Source: UBA9655 sp964597045
GTDB taxonomy: Bacteria; Pseudomonadota; Alphaproteobacteria; UBA9655
DNA length: 59,108 nucleotides
Direction of reading: 5' to 3'
NCBI GenBank assembly: GCA_964597045.1
Contig: CAZQWE010000010.1
Span: 1 to 59,108, forward strand
Shown here: in pieces, positions 8,304-16,539 of the stretch
Position numbering within the stretch: the stretch's first letter is position 1
Layout of the letters: each line of letters begins with the position of its first letter
Position numbers and translations under genes: made by a program
The notes under the pieces: model-generated
Told to the model about the DNA's origin: nothing
Databases searched by the model: none
What the model saw: only the letters and a program-made list of their open reading frames with translations

Positions 8304-9194
8304 ATGAAAAAAATACGTCTCGGAACTCGTGGAAGTAAACTTGCCCTTATACAAACGGATATTGTTATTCGTGCTATTGCCGCACATCATCCGGATTTAG
8401 AAAAAGCTATTGAAATTGTTCCTATAAAAACAACCGGTGATGTGATTGTGGACAGAAGTCTGACTGATTTGGGGGGGAAGTCTTTGTTTACAAAAGAAAT
8501 TGAGTTGGCGCTGACAAATCATGATATCGATATAGCTGTTCATTCAATGAAAGATGTTACTGCAGATTTTCAACCAGGGCTTATTTTTCCCGCATTGCTC
8601 GAAAGGGAAGATCCTCGTGACGCTCTTATAACCAAAGACGGCAAAAAATTCGAAGACTTTCCACCAGGTTCTCTTTTTGGAACATCATCTCTTCGCAGGC
8701 AGGCATTTGTAAGGAATAAATATCCTCACTTTCGTGTTGAGAACTTAAGGGGGAATGTCCCTACCCGTTTTCAAAAAATAATGGAGGGTGAGTATGATGC
8801 TACCCTACTTGCTGCAGCTGGTCTTAAAAGGTTAGGAATGTTAGAACTTGCAACACAAGTTTTAAGTATAGATGAGTTTATCCCCGCCGTCGCTCAAGGG
8901 GCTTTAGGGATTCAATGTCGTGAAGAGGATGGGTTCGTGACCAACTTATTAAAGCCCCTCAATCATTTGACAACCTATCAAGCAGTGACGGCGGAGCGTG
9001 CTTTCCTACGAGCTCTTAATGGATCCTGCCGGACACCGATTGCTGGGTATGCACATATTGAAGAGGAAACACTCCAATTTAAAGGTATGGTCAGCGAATC
9101 GGACGGGCAAAATATGAAATTTGTGACTCTGTCAGGTTCACCATTGGAAGCTGAAAAGATAGGTCTTGAAGCTGCTAATCAAATAAGGGGTTAA
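8304..9194 (+). CDS. hemC: Hydroxymethylbilane synthase (porphobilinogen deaminase)
   Basis: This 296-residue cytosolic enzyme condenses four porphobilinogens to hydroxymethylbilane in haem biosynthesis. The N terminus (IRLGTRGSKLALIQ), the substrate loop AVHSMKDV, FGTSSLRRQAF, LRGNVPTR and the cofactor-attachment loop LNGSCRTPIAGYA (Cys carries the dipyrromethane) are all present. Length is normal. It heads a hem cluster (hemC-hemD-mitofilin-like-hemY-like), the usual alphaproteobacterial order. The start has a TATAAT box just upstream and no clear ribosome site, suggesting leaderless translation. Confidence 0.97.
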   Translation: MKKIRLGTRGSKLALIQTDIVIRAIAAHHPDLEKAIEIVPIKTTGDVIVDRSLTDLGGKSLFTKEIELALTNHDIDIAVHSMKDVTADFQPGLIFPALLEREDPRDALITKDGKKFEDFPPGSLFGTSSLRRQAFVRNKYPHFRVENLRGNVPTRFQKIMEGEYDATLLAAAGLKRLGMLELATQVLSIDEFIPAVAQGALGIQCREEDGFVTNLLKPLNHLTTYQAVTAERAFLRALNGSCRTPIAGYAHIEEETLQFKGMVSESDGQNMKFVTLSGSPLEAEKIGLEAANQIRG

Positions 9195-9196
9195 AT

Positions 9197-9904
9197 ATGA
9201 CGAATGTCCTTGTTATTCGTCCCCTTCAGGAAGCACAACGCCTCTCTGATCTTTTAAATAACAAGAAAATTGCGTCCACCCTATATCCGCTTTATAAACC
9301 CGTCCCCCTACCTTTAGGGTCGTTTGAAAAGCCTCAAGCTCTTATTGTCACAAGTAAAAACGCACTGAATTCCCTTGAGGAGAGAGAAGATCTGAAATCT
9401 CTTCCTTTGTATGTTGTTGGCTCACAAACAGCTTTTTACGCAAGCACAATGGGATTTTCTAACGTTCGCGTATCTGCTTTAACGAGTGATGAGTTGGTAA
9501 ATTTAATAAGGGCGGATACAACGCCAGACAAAGGATCACTCATTTATTTTTCAGGGGAAATAATAAACGGAGAAATTGTAGAGAAACTTGCAGCACATGG
9601 TTTTAATATAACTCGTTATATTGTCTATAGACTCGAGGATGAAACAGAACTTCCTTTAGCTCTTAGGAAAGATCTTGCAAGTAAACACTTAACTCATGTT
9701 ATGTTCTTTTCGCCTCGAACAACAAAAGTTTTTGTTGAGTTGTTAAAAAAAGAAGGACTTGAAATGATTGTTTCTAATATGATCTCTTTATGCTTAAGTC
9801 AAAATGTGGCAGAAGAGGCAAAAAAGGTTAAATGGAGTAAAATCTGGATTGCTCCCCGACCCACGACACAAGCTTTGATAGGATATTTTGATGAAGTCAG
9901 ATAA
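9197..9904 (+). CDS. hemD: Uroporphyrinogen-III synthase
   Basis: The 235-residue protein cyclises hydroxymethylbilane with inversion of ring D. HemD sequences are poorly conserved, but the N-terminal VLVIRPLQEAQRLSDLL, the central YVVGSQTAFYASTMGF, FSGEIINGEIVEKL, YRLEDETELP and the FFSPRTTKVFVELLKKEGL segment (SP-T motif) fit the family's two-domain fold. It starts two bases after the hemC stop, with AAGGGG of the hemC 3' end as ribosome site. It overlaps the next gene by 14 bases. Confidence 0.92.
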   Translation: MTNVLVIRPLQEAQRLSDLLNNKKIASTLYPLYKPVPLPLGSFEKPQALIVTSKNALNSLEEREDLKSLPLYVVGSQTAFYASTMGFSNVRVSALTSDELVNLIRADTTPDKGSLIYFSGEIINGEIVEKLAAHGFNITRYIVYRLEDETELPLALRKDLASKHLTHVMFFSPRTTKVFVELLKKEGLEMIVSNMISLCLSQNVAEEAKKVKWSKIWIAPRPTTQALIGYFDEVR

Positions 9905-10847
9905 ACAAGGAATATTTAATAAATTATTTTATTTTTTGAAAAATAATTTTTTAGTTTTGTTTTTTTTACTTTTAGTTATATTGATAATATTTTTAGTAAT
10001 TTTGAGGAGTATAGAAAAAGATGTATCTTTGAATAAGAAGAAACAAGTATCAAAAGGACCTGTTACGAGTAGTGCCTCATTGCAGCGAGTCCCTTCTGAG
10101 CAACCCACAAATCCCGAACAAAATGGTTCCTCTGAACAAAATGGCTCCTCTGAACAAAATGTCTCCTCTGAACAAAATGTCTCCTCTGAACAAAATGTCT
10201 CCTCTGAACAAAATGTCTCTTCTGAACAAAATGTCTCCTCTGAACAACCTCTTCCTGTTGCTCGTCTTCATATGACAAAACGACAAATGGAAGAACACAT
10301 CCTTTCAATTCAAAAGAGGGTATCTTATCTTGAGCAACAGCAACAATATCCACAAATGACGAATTATAAGCTTATAGCTGCTGAACTTATAAGGGGTGTC
10401 CTGGAGAACAAAATTTCGATAAGAAAGCTAAAAGTATTTCTTGAGAGAATCGATGAGCCTTGGGCAAATGAAATACAAGTTGTGGTAAGGCCTATAAAAA
10501 ATTGTTTCACACGTTCACAACTAAAAACCTTATTATTTCAACCGACGAAAGTTCCTTCCCGTTTTAAAGAAAATTTGACTTTGTGGCAAAGACTAAAAAG
10601 GAAAGTTAAGTCGTTGTTCTATGATCAAAAATTGGATTTCAAAGACGGTGCTGTTCCTGAACACCTTGAGAAGATATATAATGCCTTAAACAATAACGAC
10701 TTGCAAAGTGTTGTGGATGGGTATGAGAGTCTCTCTCCTGAGATGAAACAAGCCTTTTTTGATTGGTATCTCCATGCTCAAGAAAGACTTTTTATTGAGG
10801 AAATACTGAGCCATCTCTTAAGTGATCTAGCGCAAGGTGGTAGCTGA
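9891..10847 (+). CDS. Mitofilin-like membrane protein with hexapeptide repeats
   Basis: This 318-residue protein has one membrane helix (~15-40), then a low-complexity linker of SSEQNV/SSEQNG hexapeptides, then a helical region (MTKRQMEEHILSIQKRVSYLEQQQ) and an alpha-helical C-terminal domain. In alphaproteobacteria a COG4223/mitofilin-like gene normally sits between hemD and hemY. Position and architecture match it, although sequence conservation is weak. Mitofilin-type proteins shape membrane contact sites; the role here is inferred. The ATG at 9891 was preferred to the TTG at 9888. Its TGA overlaps the ATG of the next gene by one base. Confidence 0.65.
   Translation: MKSDKQGIFNKLFYFLKNNFLVLFFLLLVILIIFLVILRSIEKDVSLNKKKQVSKGPVTSSASLQRVPSEQPTNPEQNGSSEQNGSSEQNVSSEQNVSSEQNVSSEQNVSSEQNVSSEQPLPVARLHMTKRQMEEHILSIQKRVSYLEQQQQYPQMTNYKLIAAELIRGVLENKISIRKLKVFLERIDEPWANEIQVVVRPIKNCFTRSQLKTLLFQPTKVPSRFKENLTLWQRLKRKVKSLFYDQKLDFKDGAVPEHLEKIYNALNNNDLQSVVDGYESLSPEMKQAFFDWYLHAQERLFIEEILSHLLSDLAQGGS
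10111..10254 (+). repeat. 18-bp tandem repeat encoding SSEQNx
   Basis: About eight in-frame copies of an 18-base unit (TCCTCTGAACAAAATGTC and close variants) encode NPEQNG, SSEQNG, five SSEQNV and SSEQPL. The near-identity of the copies points to recent slippage or unequal crossover. The repeat forms the linker between the membrane anchor and helical domain of the mitofilin-like protein. Confidence 0.95.
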
Positions 10848-11449
10848 TGAAATGGCCTTTATCCTTTCTCATCATTGGCGTATGGGGCATCCTTATTGCT
10901 GTCTTAAATTACAATGACCCTGGACAAATAAACGTCACATGGAATGGTTATTTGTATCAAACGACTCTTGTTTTAGCTTTATCTGTTTTTACGGGATTTC
11001 TTTTTTTGCTTGTTGTGTTACTGGGTTTCTTGGGCTGGGTTCAAAGGTTTTCACAACGTTATAAAAAATCAAAAGAGATAAAAAATCAGAATGAACTTAT
11101 ATCTCTTCTTACCTTAATTGAAGCAGAAATGTTTACGGAGGCCCGGGAAAAGCAAAAAAAGTCCAAGGAATTATTAGAGAATGATCTCCTTTTTCAATGG
11201 TTTTCTGGAAACATTTATTCTAAACTTGGCCAATCCCTAGAGGCAAAGCAATGTTATTTTGAGCTTACAAAAAATCCAGCGACAGCTTTCTTGGGACTTA
11301 AAGGAGCTATTCTTTCTGATCCCTCAGCAGATAAGACCCTTATTGAAAAGGCTGAAAAGATTTTACCAACTTCATCTTGGGTTTTAAAGCAGAAGCAGCA
11401 GTTGAAATTTCCTTATAGGGAAGAACTCTTAGTCAATGAAGCTTCTTGA
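10847..11449 (+). CDS. HemY-like membrane protein (short form)
   Basis: The product has 200 residues. Two N-terminal membrane helices (~5-22 and ~40-65) surround NYNDPGQINVTWNGY, the typical HemY_N segment (DPG, then W-G-Y). A helical, TPR-like tail follows. HemY proteins of proteobacteria are usually around 400 residues or more, so about half of the TPR region is missing. Position as the last gene of a hem cluster supports the call. This is not the protoporphyrinogen oxidase also named HemY. The last 37 bases overlap the 3' end of the convergent dapE gene. Confidence 0.75.
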   Translation: MKWPLSFLIIGVWGILIAVLNYNDPGQINVTWNGYLYQTTLVLALSVFTGFLFLLVVLLGFLGWVQRFSQRYKKSKEIKNQNELISLLTLIEAEMFTEAREKQKKSKELLENDLLFQWFSGNIYSKLGQSLEAKQCYFELTKNPATAFLGLKGAILSDPSADKTLIEKAEKILPTSSWVLKQKQQLKFPYREELLVNEAS

Positions 11450-12570
11450 GTTCTCATTTCACTCCAAAAAATATTTAAGATAGATTGGTAGATTTTTCTT
11501 AGAGAAATTATATCATCCAGTGTTACATGTTCATTGACTTGATGCATTGTTGCTTCAAGCATTCCGCATTCAATGACCGGGCAGTAAGCGCTGATAAACC
11601 TTCCATCGGAGGTTCCCCCAGTTGTAGTGAGAGAAGGGAGAGCGTCCGTAACTTCCCCAACAGCTCTTTGAACGAGTGATATGATCGTTTGGTCTTTTGT
11701 TAGAAAAGCCTCTCCATGAACTTGGAAGACGAGATCATGCTGCCCTCCTTTCTCATCACATATAGATTTAATGGTTTCACAAATATGATGGGCGTTTTGA
11801 AGTGTGTTGAGTCGAATCCCAAAACGAGCTGCAATTTTATAGGGAATAACATTCGTGGCCACATTCCCTACATCAAGGGAGGTGACTTCAAAGCGGGTCG
11901 GCTCAAACGCATCGCTGCCTTTATCAAATTCAAATTGATACAGGGCATTAAGACAATCGAGCATGCGTGGAATAGGATTATCTGTGTGTTGTGGATAGGC
12001 AATATGGCCTTGCTTCCCATAGCAGGTTAACTGTCCTGTAATACTTCCTCGACGTCCAATTTTGATAGAGTCTCCAACATGGTGACAAGAGGTGGGCTCT
12101 CCAATAAGACATATATCAGGAATTTCACCACGTCTTTCAAGGATGGGGAGTAACCTTTGTGTTCCATGAAGAGCGTCCCCCTCTTCATCACCTGTAATAA
12201 GAAGGCTTACCCGCCCAGGCCAATTTTTAAATTCAGACAGAGCGCTGATGAAAGCAGCAATAGCACACTTCATATCGGAAGCACCGCGACCCCAGAGTTT
12301 TCCATCCTTTATCACACCTTCAAAGGGATCATTCGTCCAAAGGGTTTTCTCACCAATAGGGACCACATCCGTGTGCCCTGCAAAACAAAAGTGGGGAAAT
12401 CCCTCGCCTTTGGATGCATACAAATTACAAATACCTTCAAAATCAAGCCGTTCACATGTGAATCCGAGATTCACTAAATGGCGCTCAATAACTTCGAGAG
12501 CACCTTCATTGCGGGGCGTTACGCTTGGGCACCGAATCAATTCTTGGCTTAGAGCAATAGGATCAATCAC
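11413..12570 (-). CDS. dapE: Succinyl-diaminopimelate desuccinylase
   Basis: This 385-residue M20-family zinc hydrolase removes succinate from N-succinyl-LL-diaminopimelate in lysine and peptidoglycan precursor synthesis. Metal ligands and catalytic residues are visible: CFAGHTDVVPIG (His, Asp), WGRGASDMKCAIAAF (bridging Asp), TGDEEGDALHGT (catalytic and ligand Glu), and the late ECGMLEATMHQVNEHV (His). Slightly long at the C terminus. The start overlaps dapD by four bases, forming a dapD-dapE operon. The 3' end overlaps the hemY-like gene in the opposite direction. Confidence 0.96.
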   Translation of the reverse strand: MIDPIALSQELIRCPSVTPRNEGALEVIERHLVNLGFTCERLDFEGICNLYASKGEGFPHFCFAGHTDVVPIGEKTLWTNDPFEGVIKDGKLWGRGASDMKCAIAAFISALSEFKNWPGRVSLLITGDEEGDALHGTQRLLPILERRGEIPDICLIGEPTSCHHVGDSIKIGRRGSITGQLTCYGKQGHIAYPQHTDNPIPRMLDCLNALYQFEFDKGSDAFEPTRFEVTSLDVGNVATNVIPYKIAARFGIRLNTLQNAHHICETIKSICDEKGGQHDLVFQVHGEAFLTKDQTIISLVQRAVGEVTDALPSLTTTGGTSDGRFISAYCPVIECGMLEATMHQVNEHVTLDDIISLRKIYQSILNIFWSEMRTQEASLTKSSSL

Positions 12571-13394
12571 CGGAGAAGCTCATTAATGGAAGTTTTGGAA
12601 CGGGTTTTTTCATCGACCTGTTTAATAATGACAGCACAGTTTAAGGAAGGCTTACGCGGATCCTTGTCAGGGAAAACGCCAGGTACGACAACGGAGTAAG
12701 GGGGAATATAACCATATGAAAACGAATTTGTTTCACGTGAAACAATTTTAGTAGAAAAGGTCAAGATAACTCCTGCGCCTATTACACTTCCTTCTCCTAC
12801 AAAAACACCCTCAACAATGGTCGAGGCTGCACCAATGAAACAGTTATCTTCGATGATAACTGGATTTGCTTGAGCTGGCTCAAGAACGCCGCCAATGCCC
12901 ACATTATCAGATAGATGGCAGTTCTTCCCGATTTGAGCACAGGATCCAACTCTAACGGCAGAGTCAATCATCGTTCCCGAATCAATATAGGCTCCCACAT
13001 TGATGAAGGATGGCATAATGACCGTACCGGGTGCGATATAAGCGGAATGACGCACAATGGCGCCAGGAACGACACGAATACCCGCATCCTTAAATTGTTC
13101 TTCTGACCACTCTTCAAATTTTAAAGGCATTTTGTCATAGGCGGGTGTCAGGTGATAATCCATCATAAAACAATCATTGAGTCGGAAAGAGAGGAGAATG
13201 GCTTTCTTAATCCACGTATTCGTAACCCACGTATTTCCTTGCTTTACAGCAACACGGAGCTCACCACGATCGAGCTCAAAGAGGATCTCACGCACAGCTT
13301 CGCGAATCTCTCCGGTGCTGGAAGGTGAAAGACTTTCCCTATCATCCCAAGCGCTTTCAATGACGCTTTCGAGGTGTGCCCTATCTTTGAACAT
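12567..13394 (-). CDS. dapD: Tetrahydrodipicolinate N-succinyltransferase
   Basis: The 275-residue enzyme succinylates tetrahydrodipicolinate, two steps upstream of DapE. An N-terminal helical domain (LESVIESAWDDRESLSPS) precedes a left-handed beta-helix of hexapeptide repeats (GAIVRHSAYIAPGTVIMPS, INVGAYIDSGTMIDS, VGSCAQIGKNCHLSDNVGIGGVLEP). EDNCFIGAASTIVEGVFVGEGSVIGAGVIL completes the acyl-CoA site. Length is as expected. The coding sequence contains a perfect parS site at codons for FVSRETN, showing a functional constraint beyond protein sequence. It is the first gene of the dap pair. Confidence 0.96.
   Translation of the reverse strand: MFKDRAHLESVIESAWDDRESLSPSSTGEIREAVREILFELDRGELRVAVKQGNTWVTNTWIKKAILLSFRLNDCFMMDYHLTPAYDKMPLKFEEWSEEQFKDAGIRVVPGAIVRHSAYIAPGTVIMPSFINVGAYIDSGTMIDSAVRVGSCAQIGKNCHLSDNVGIGGVLEPAQANPVIIEDNCFIGAASTIVEGVFVGEGSVIGAGVILTFSTKIVSRETNSFSYGYIPPYSVVVPGVFPDKDPRKPSLNCAVIIKQVDEKTRSKTSINELLR
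12729..12744. promoter_or_regulatory. parS: parS centromere site inside dapD
   Basis: A second perfect TGTTTCACGTGAAACA palindrome lies within the dapD coding region, 4.5 kb from the first. Intragenic parS sites are common among origin-proximal genes. Chance occurrence of two perfect 16-mers in 59 kb is negligible. Confidence 0.92.
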
Positions 13395-13491
13395 TATAAC
13401 TCCAACCTGTTAAAGTCTCTATTTACGCTCGCATTATAATTATAGTGCTTCTTGAGAAGCAATGAATTCTTTCCTAATGGGTATAATGAGC

Positions 13492-13520
13492 TTGACAGTT
13501 TTTATTATTAATACTATTTA
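13492..13520 (+). promoter_or_regulatory. Putative sigma-70 promoter of the transglutaminase-like gene
   Basis: TTGACA at 13492-13497 and TATTTA at 13515-13520 are 17 bases apart, 34 bases before the ATG at 13555. The intergenic region is shared with divergent dapD and also contains an inverted repeat, GCTTCT-TG-AGAAGC, near 13447-13460. Confidence 0.45.
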
Positions 13521-13554
13521 AAGATAAATTCATTAAATTAAATAGGTTGTATTG

Positions 13555-15444
13555 ATGACTAAATTAACAAAAATTATCTCATTATTTTTATTATCTTTTT
13601 CCCTGATTTCAAATGTTGAGGCTCGTTTGAGTCACGAATCAGAAGCGAGCGTTGAGTGTATAAAGAATGAAACCAACTTTGCCATCAATGCGGACGGTAC
13701 ATACAAGGTGGTTGTTGAAGAACAACTCAAAATCCTCAATGAAACGGGAAGACAGAATTATTCCGTAAGAAGACTGAACTTTGATAAGGTCTTTAGTAAT
13801 TTCAAGGTCTTGGAAGCTAAGACGATTTTGGATAATAAGGAATATAAACTTCAAGATAGTCAGATTGAGATTAAACCCTTAGCTAGCGATCCAACAGGTC
13901 TTAGCGAAACCTATCAGGTCCTTATTCCTTTCGAGAATGCGGTTGTGGGCTCGGTCATTCATCTTAAATATGAACATGAGGTTCATAAAACCCAAGTACC
14001 GAATTTCTTTGAGGTTTTTCTCTATTATGCGAATGGATATTTGTGGAAAAATTCTGAAATAAATATTACTTCTGCCATGCCAATTACGGTCAAATTGCAT
14101 GATCCTAAGAATATATTAAGCTTAAATAAAAAGACTGGAGAAGGTAATGAATTCTACCAAATTCGCCTTTTAAAGCCGACTTTGGAAGCCATCGTTCAAG
14201 AGCCAGATAACAATAGTCTAGAGCCACAAAAACAAACCTATCTGTCCCTTTCTTCAGATAATGATAATCATTTGAGAATCGCTCAATATTGTGGGGTTAA
14301 GTACGATGAGGTTTTGAAAGAACCACTTCCTCCCCAACTCGGAAAAATAGTCTCTAAAGCGAAAGCTATAAAAGGAGAAAAGGAACAAATTACATCGATC
14401 ATTGCTGATTTAATTGGGACCATTCATTACTTGGGGACGTGGAGAGGGGACGGCTGTCTCTTCCCCCGTTCACTAGCGACAATAGTTAATTCAGGGTATG
14501 GTGACTGTAAAGAATACTCAACCTGTCTTGTTGCGATTCTCAGAGCTCTTGGTTATGAAGCTAACATTGTTTTTGTGAACAGGGGCGAGTTTTATTTGAC
14601 GAATCCCGCCCATCTTCCCCTAACCGAATATAATCATGTTATTGTGAGGGCAAAAGGGAGGGGGGGGGAGTCTATATGGCTTGATCCCACCAACATAACA
14701 GCGATGGCTGAAGGGATTCATCCAGATGTTGCAGGCCGGGTAAGCTTGATTTTGCATCCTGAAAAGCCAAGTCATGAAACTGTTCCTTCAATTGATCATC
14801 GTCATTCTGTGCTTGTTCGTAAGGAAGAAATTACTTTTAGTGGCCCGGACAAAAGCACAACAAAAGGAACTCTTTCTTGGACAGGAGAGATCGCTTTGCC
14901 CATAAAAAATAAATTGGTGCTTGAGACGGAATCTATCATAAAAGGATGGTTGAGTCAGAATTTAGCTGAGACAGGTGAACCTTATAATGAGGAGATCACT
15001 ATAAAGAATCACGATAAAAAGGCGACTCCAAATATTGACGTAAGTTTCAAGTTTGATGAGGACCGTACGCTTCAACTTACAAATTTAGGTGTTGCGATTC
15101 CTTTAATGTCAAATTGGGCAACACCCTATTTAAAAACATCACCCAACCATGATGGGGCAATATATGTGGGCATTCCAGAAACCCTTAATTATGTGGGGAC
15201 ATTCAAAGGGGTGACGGCTGAAAATATTGAGTCTTTGGCATTTACGATCAAAAGCCCTTGGGTGAATGCAAAACGTGAGCTTAAGCAAACAAAAGAGGGA
15301 ATTCAGATTATTTCAAAGGTCGAAATATTAAAAAGCATCATTACGCCTGAGGAGATTAAATCTGCTGAATTCGAGAGCTTAAAGAAGACACTTCGAAAGT
15401 ACTGTTCTGGAGTTTCACTCGTTGTGAAAATGAAGGCAAATTAA
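13555..15444 (+). CDS. Periplasmic DUF3857 / transglutaminase-like protein
   Basis: This is a 629-residue secreted protein. The signal peptide ends near SNVEA. Residues ~30-230 resemble DUF3857, a beta-rich domain commonly found before transglutaminase cores (VEEQLKILNETGRQNYSVRRLNF, YQVLIPFENAVVGSVIHLKYEH). Residues ~270-400 hold the papain-like core with its catalytic triad: GYGDCKEYSTCLVAILRALG (Cys), EYNHVIVRA (His) and WLDPTN (Asp). A C-terminal beta-rich region follows. Natural substrates are unknown; cleavage or crosslinking of peptides in the periplasm is possible. The ATG at 13555 was chosen over TTG at 13552. A single-gene unit with its own promoter. Confidence 0.82.
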   Translation: MTKLTKIISLFLLSFSLISNVEARLSHESEASVECIKNETNFAINADGTYKVVVEEQLKILNETGRQNYSVRRLNFDKVFSNFKVLEAKTILDNKEYKLQDSQIEIKPLASDPTGLSETYQVLIPFENAVVGSVIHLKYEHEVHKTQVPNFFEVFLYYANGYLWKNSEINITSAMPITVKLHDPKNILSLNKKTGEGNEFYQIRLLKPTLEAIVQEPDNNSLEPQKQTYLSLSSDNDNHLRIAQYCGVKYDEVLKEPLPPQLGKIVSKAKAIKGEKEQITSIIADLIGTIHYLGTWRGDGCLFPRSLATIVNSGYGDCKEYSTCLVAILRALGYEANIVFVNRGEFYLTNPAHLPLTEYNHVIVRAKGRGGESIWLDPTNITAMAEGIHPDVAGRVSLILHPEKPSHETVPSIDHRHSVLVRKEEITFSGPDKSTTKGTLSWTGEIALPIKNKLVLETESIIKGWLSQNLAETGEPYNEEITIKNHDKKATPNIDVSFKFDEDRTLQLTNLGVAIPLMSNWATPYLKTSPNHDGAIYVGIPETLNYVGTFKGVTAENIESLAFTIKSPWVNAKRELKQTKEGIQIISKVEILKSIITPEEIKSAEFESLKKTLRKYCSGVSLVVKMKAN

Positions 15445-15496
15445 TTTATTTTCCACCATTTACTTTTTTAATGAATTGGGTATTGTGCTCATCAGT

Positions 15497-15573
15497 GCGC
15501 CCTTAGCTCAGCTGGATAGAGCACCGGCCTTCTAAGCCGGGTGTCGCAGGTTCGAATCCTGCAGGGCGCGCCA
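15497..15573 (+). tRNA. tRNA-Arg (anticodon UCU)
   Basis: This is a full cloverleaf of 77 bases including an encoded CCA. The acceptor stem GCGCCCT pairs with AGGGCGC, the D arm is TAGCTCAGCTGGATAGAGC, and the anticodon stem CCGGC/GCCGG encloses TCT at 15531-15533. The T arm is GCAGGTTCGAATCCTGC with the TTCGAAT loop. It reads AGA codons, which are common in this AT-rich genome. Confidence 0.97.
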
Positions 15574-15693
15574 GTTTTCGCCGGGTCCGTTCCGGAGACA
15601 TAAGTTACATTTTTTTAAAACTTGCCAACTCCCTTAAGCCCCTGTTATGGTTTGAATTCCTAGACACTGAGGGCAAGGGGTGTTTAACGCATC

Positions 15694-16509
15694 ATGACAG
15701 AAGAATCTATTGAAGAAACACAACCTTTATCCTTAGGGAAAATTCTTAAACAAGCGCGAGAAGAGCAAGGAGTCACTCTTGATAGTGTTGCAAAAATCTT
15801 ATGTATCAGCAAACGTCAATTGAGATCACTAGAGGATGATAGTGAGACTCTGGTCTGTGATGTCTACACCATAGGGTTTCTTAAATCATATTCCCATTTT
15901 CTGGGGCTAGACAATGAGAAGATTGTTAAACTCTTTAAGGTACAATCAGCCCATCCCCAAACCCCAAGACTTACTTTTCCAGCTCCTCTTCCGGGTCGTG
16001 GGATTCCCAGTTTTCGCATCCTAGGATTCTCAATCCTCGCCATTTTACTGGTTGTTGTTGGTTGGGAATGGTTAGGTCATGAGGGAGAAGCCCAAAGACC
16101 GATTTCGACAAATACTGTAAAGGCACCAGAACCTGAAGTTGTAATTGAAGAAGTTGCTTTAGCCTCTGTACAACCTGTGGAGATAGCGCATCGGGCTTCT
16201 GTTCAGGAGATTGAAACCATCACCCCTTTACCAACTCCTGAACCTGTTATGTTAATGTTTAAGGAAGATACCTGGATTGAAGTGAGAGATCAAAAGGGTG
16301 ATGTTGTTGTCAGTAAACTCTTTTATCCCGGTGAGACATATGAAGTTAAAAGTCCTGAAGATTTACTCTTAAAAACGGGTAATATTGGGGGTATGGAAAT
16401 ACGTTCTGGGGATAAAACATTTCACTTCAAAGGAGATAAAACCCTCGTTCAATCTAATATTCCCTTAGATCCCCAAAAATGGCTTGAAGAAAAGCCCGAG
16501 ACTCATTAG
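15694..16509 (+). CDS. rodZ: RodZ-like cytoskeletal helix-turn-helix membrane protein
   Basis: The 271-residue bitopic protein begins with a cytosolic HTH_25 domain (LGKILKQAREEQGVTLDSVAKILCISKRQLRSLEDD) and the adjoining TIGFLKSYSHFLGLD motif. A membrane helix (~110-128), a proline-rich periplasmic linker and a C-terminal DUF4115 beta domain (DTWIEVRDQKGDVVVSKLFYPGETYEV) complete it. RodZ links MreB filaments to the membrane, so it should act with the mreBCD operon elsewhere in this window. The order rodZ-hisS-prfA is typical of alphaproteobacteria (ispG, often between them, is absent here). Confidence 0.9.
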   Translation: MTEESIEETQPLSLGKILKQAREEQGVTLDSVAKILCISKRQLRSLEDDSETLVCDVYTIGFLKSYSHFLGLDNEKIVKLFKVQSAHPQTPRLTFPAPLPGRGIPSFRILGFSILAILLVVVGWEWLGHEGEAQRPISTNTVKAPEPEVVIEEVALASVQPVEIAHRASVQEIETITPLPTPEPVMLMFKEDTWIEVRDQKGDVVVSKLFYPGETYEVKSPEDLLLKTGNIGGMEIRSGDKTFHFKGDKTLVQSNIPLDPQKWLEEKPETH

Positions 16510-16539
16510 AAAAGTCATAGGATTACAAATAAGGTGCCC

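Noticed and set aside
10063..10353. Open frames on both strands through the 18-bp repeat
   Set aside because: Repeats with a period divisible by three keep all frames open; only the mitofilin-like frame fits the operon.
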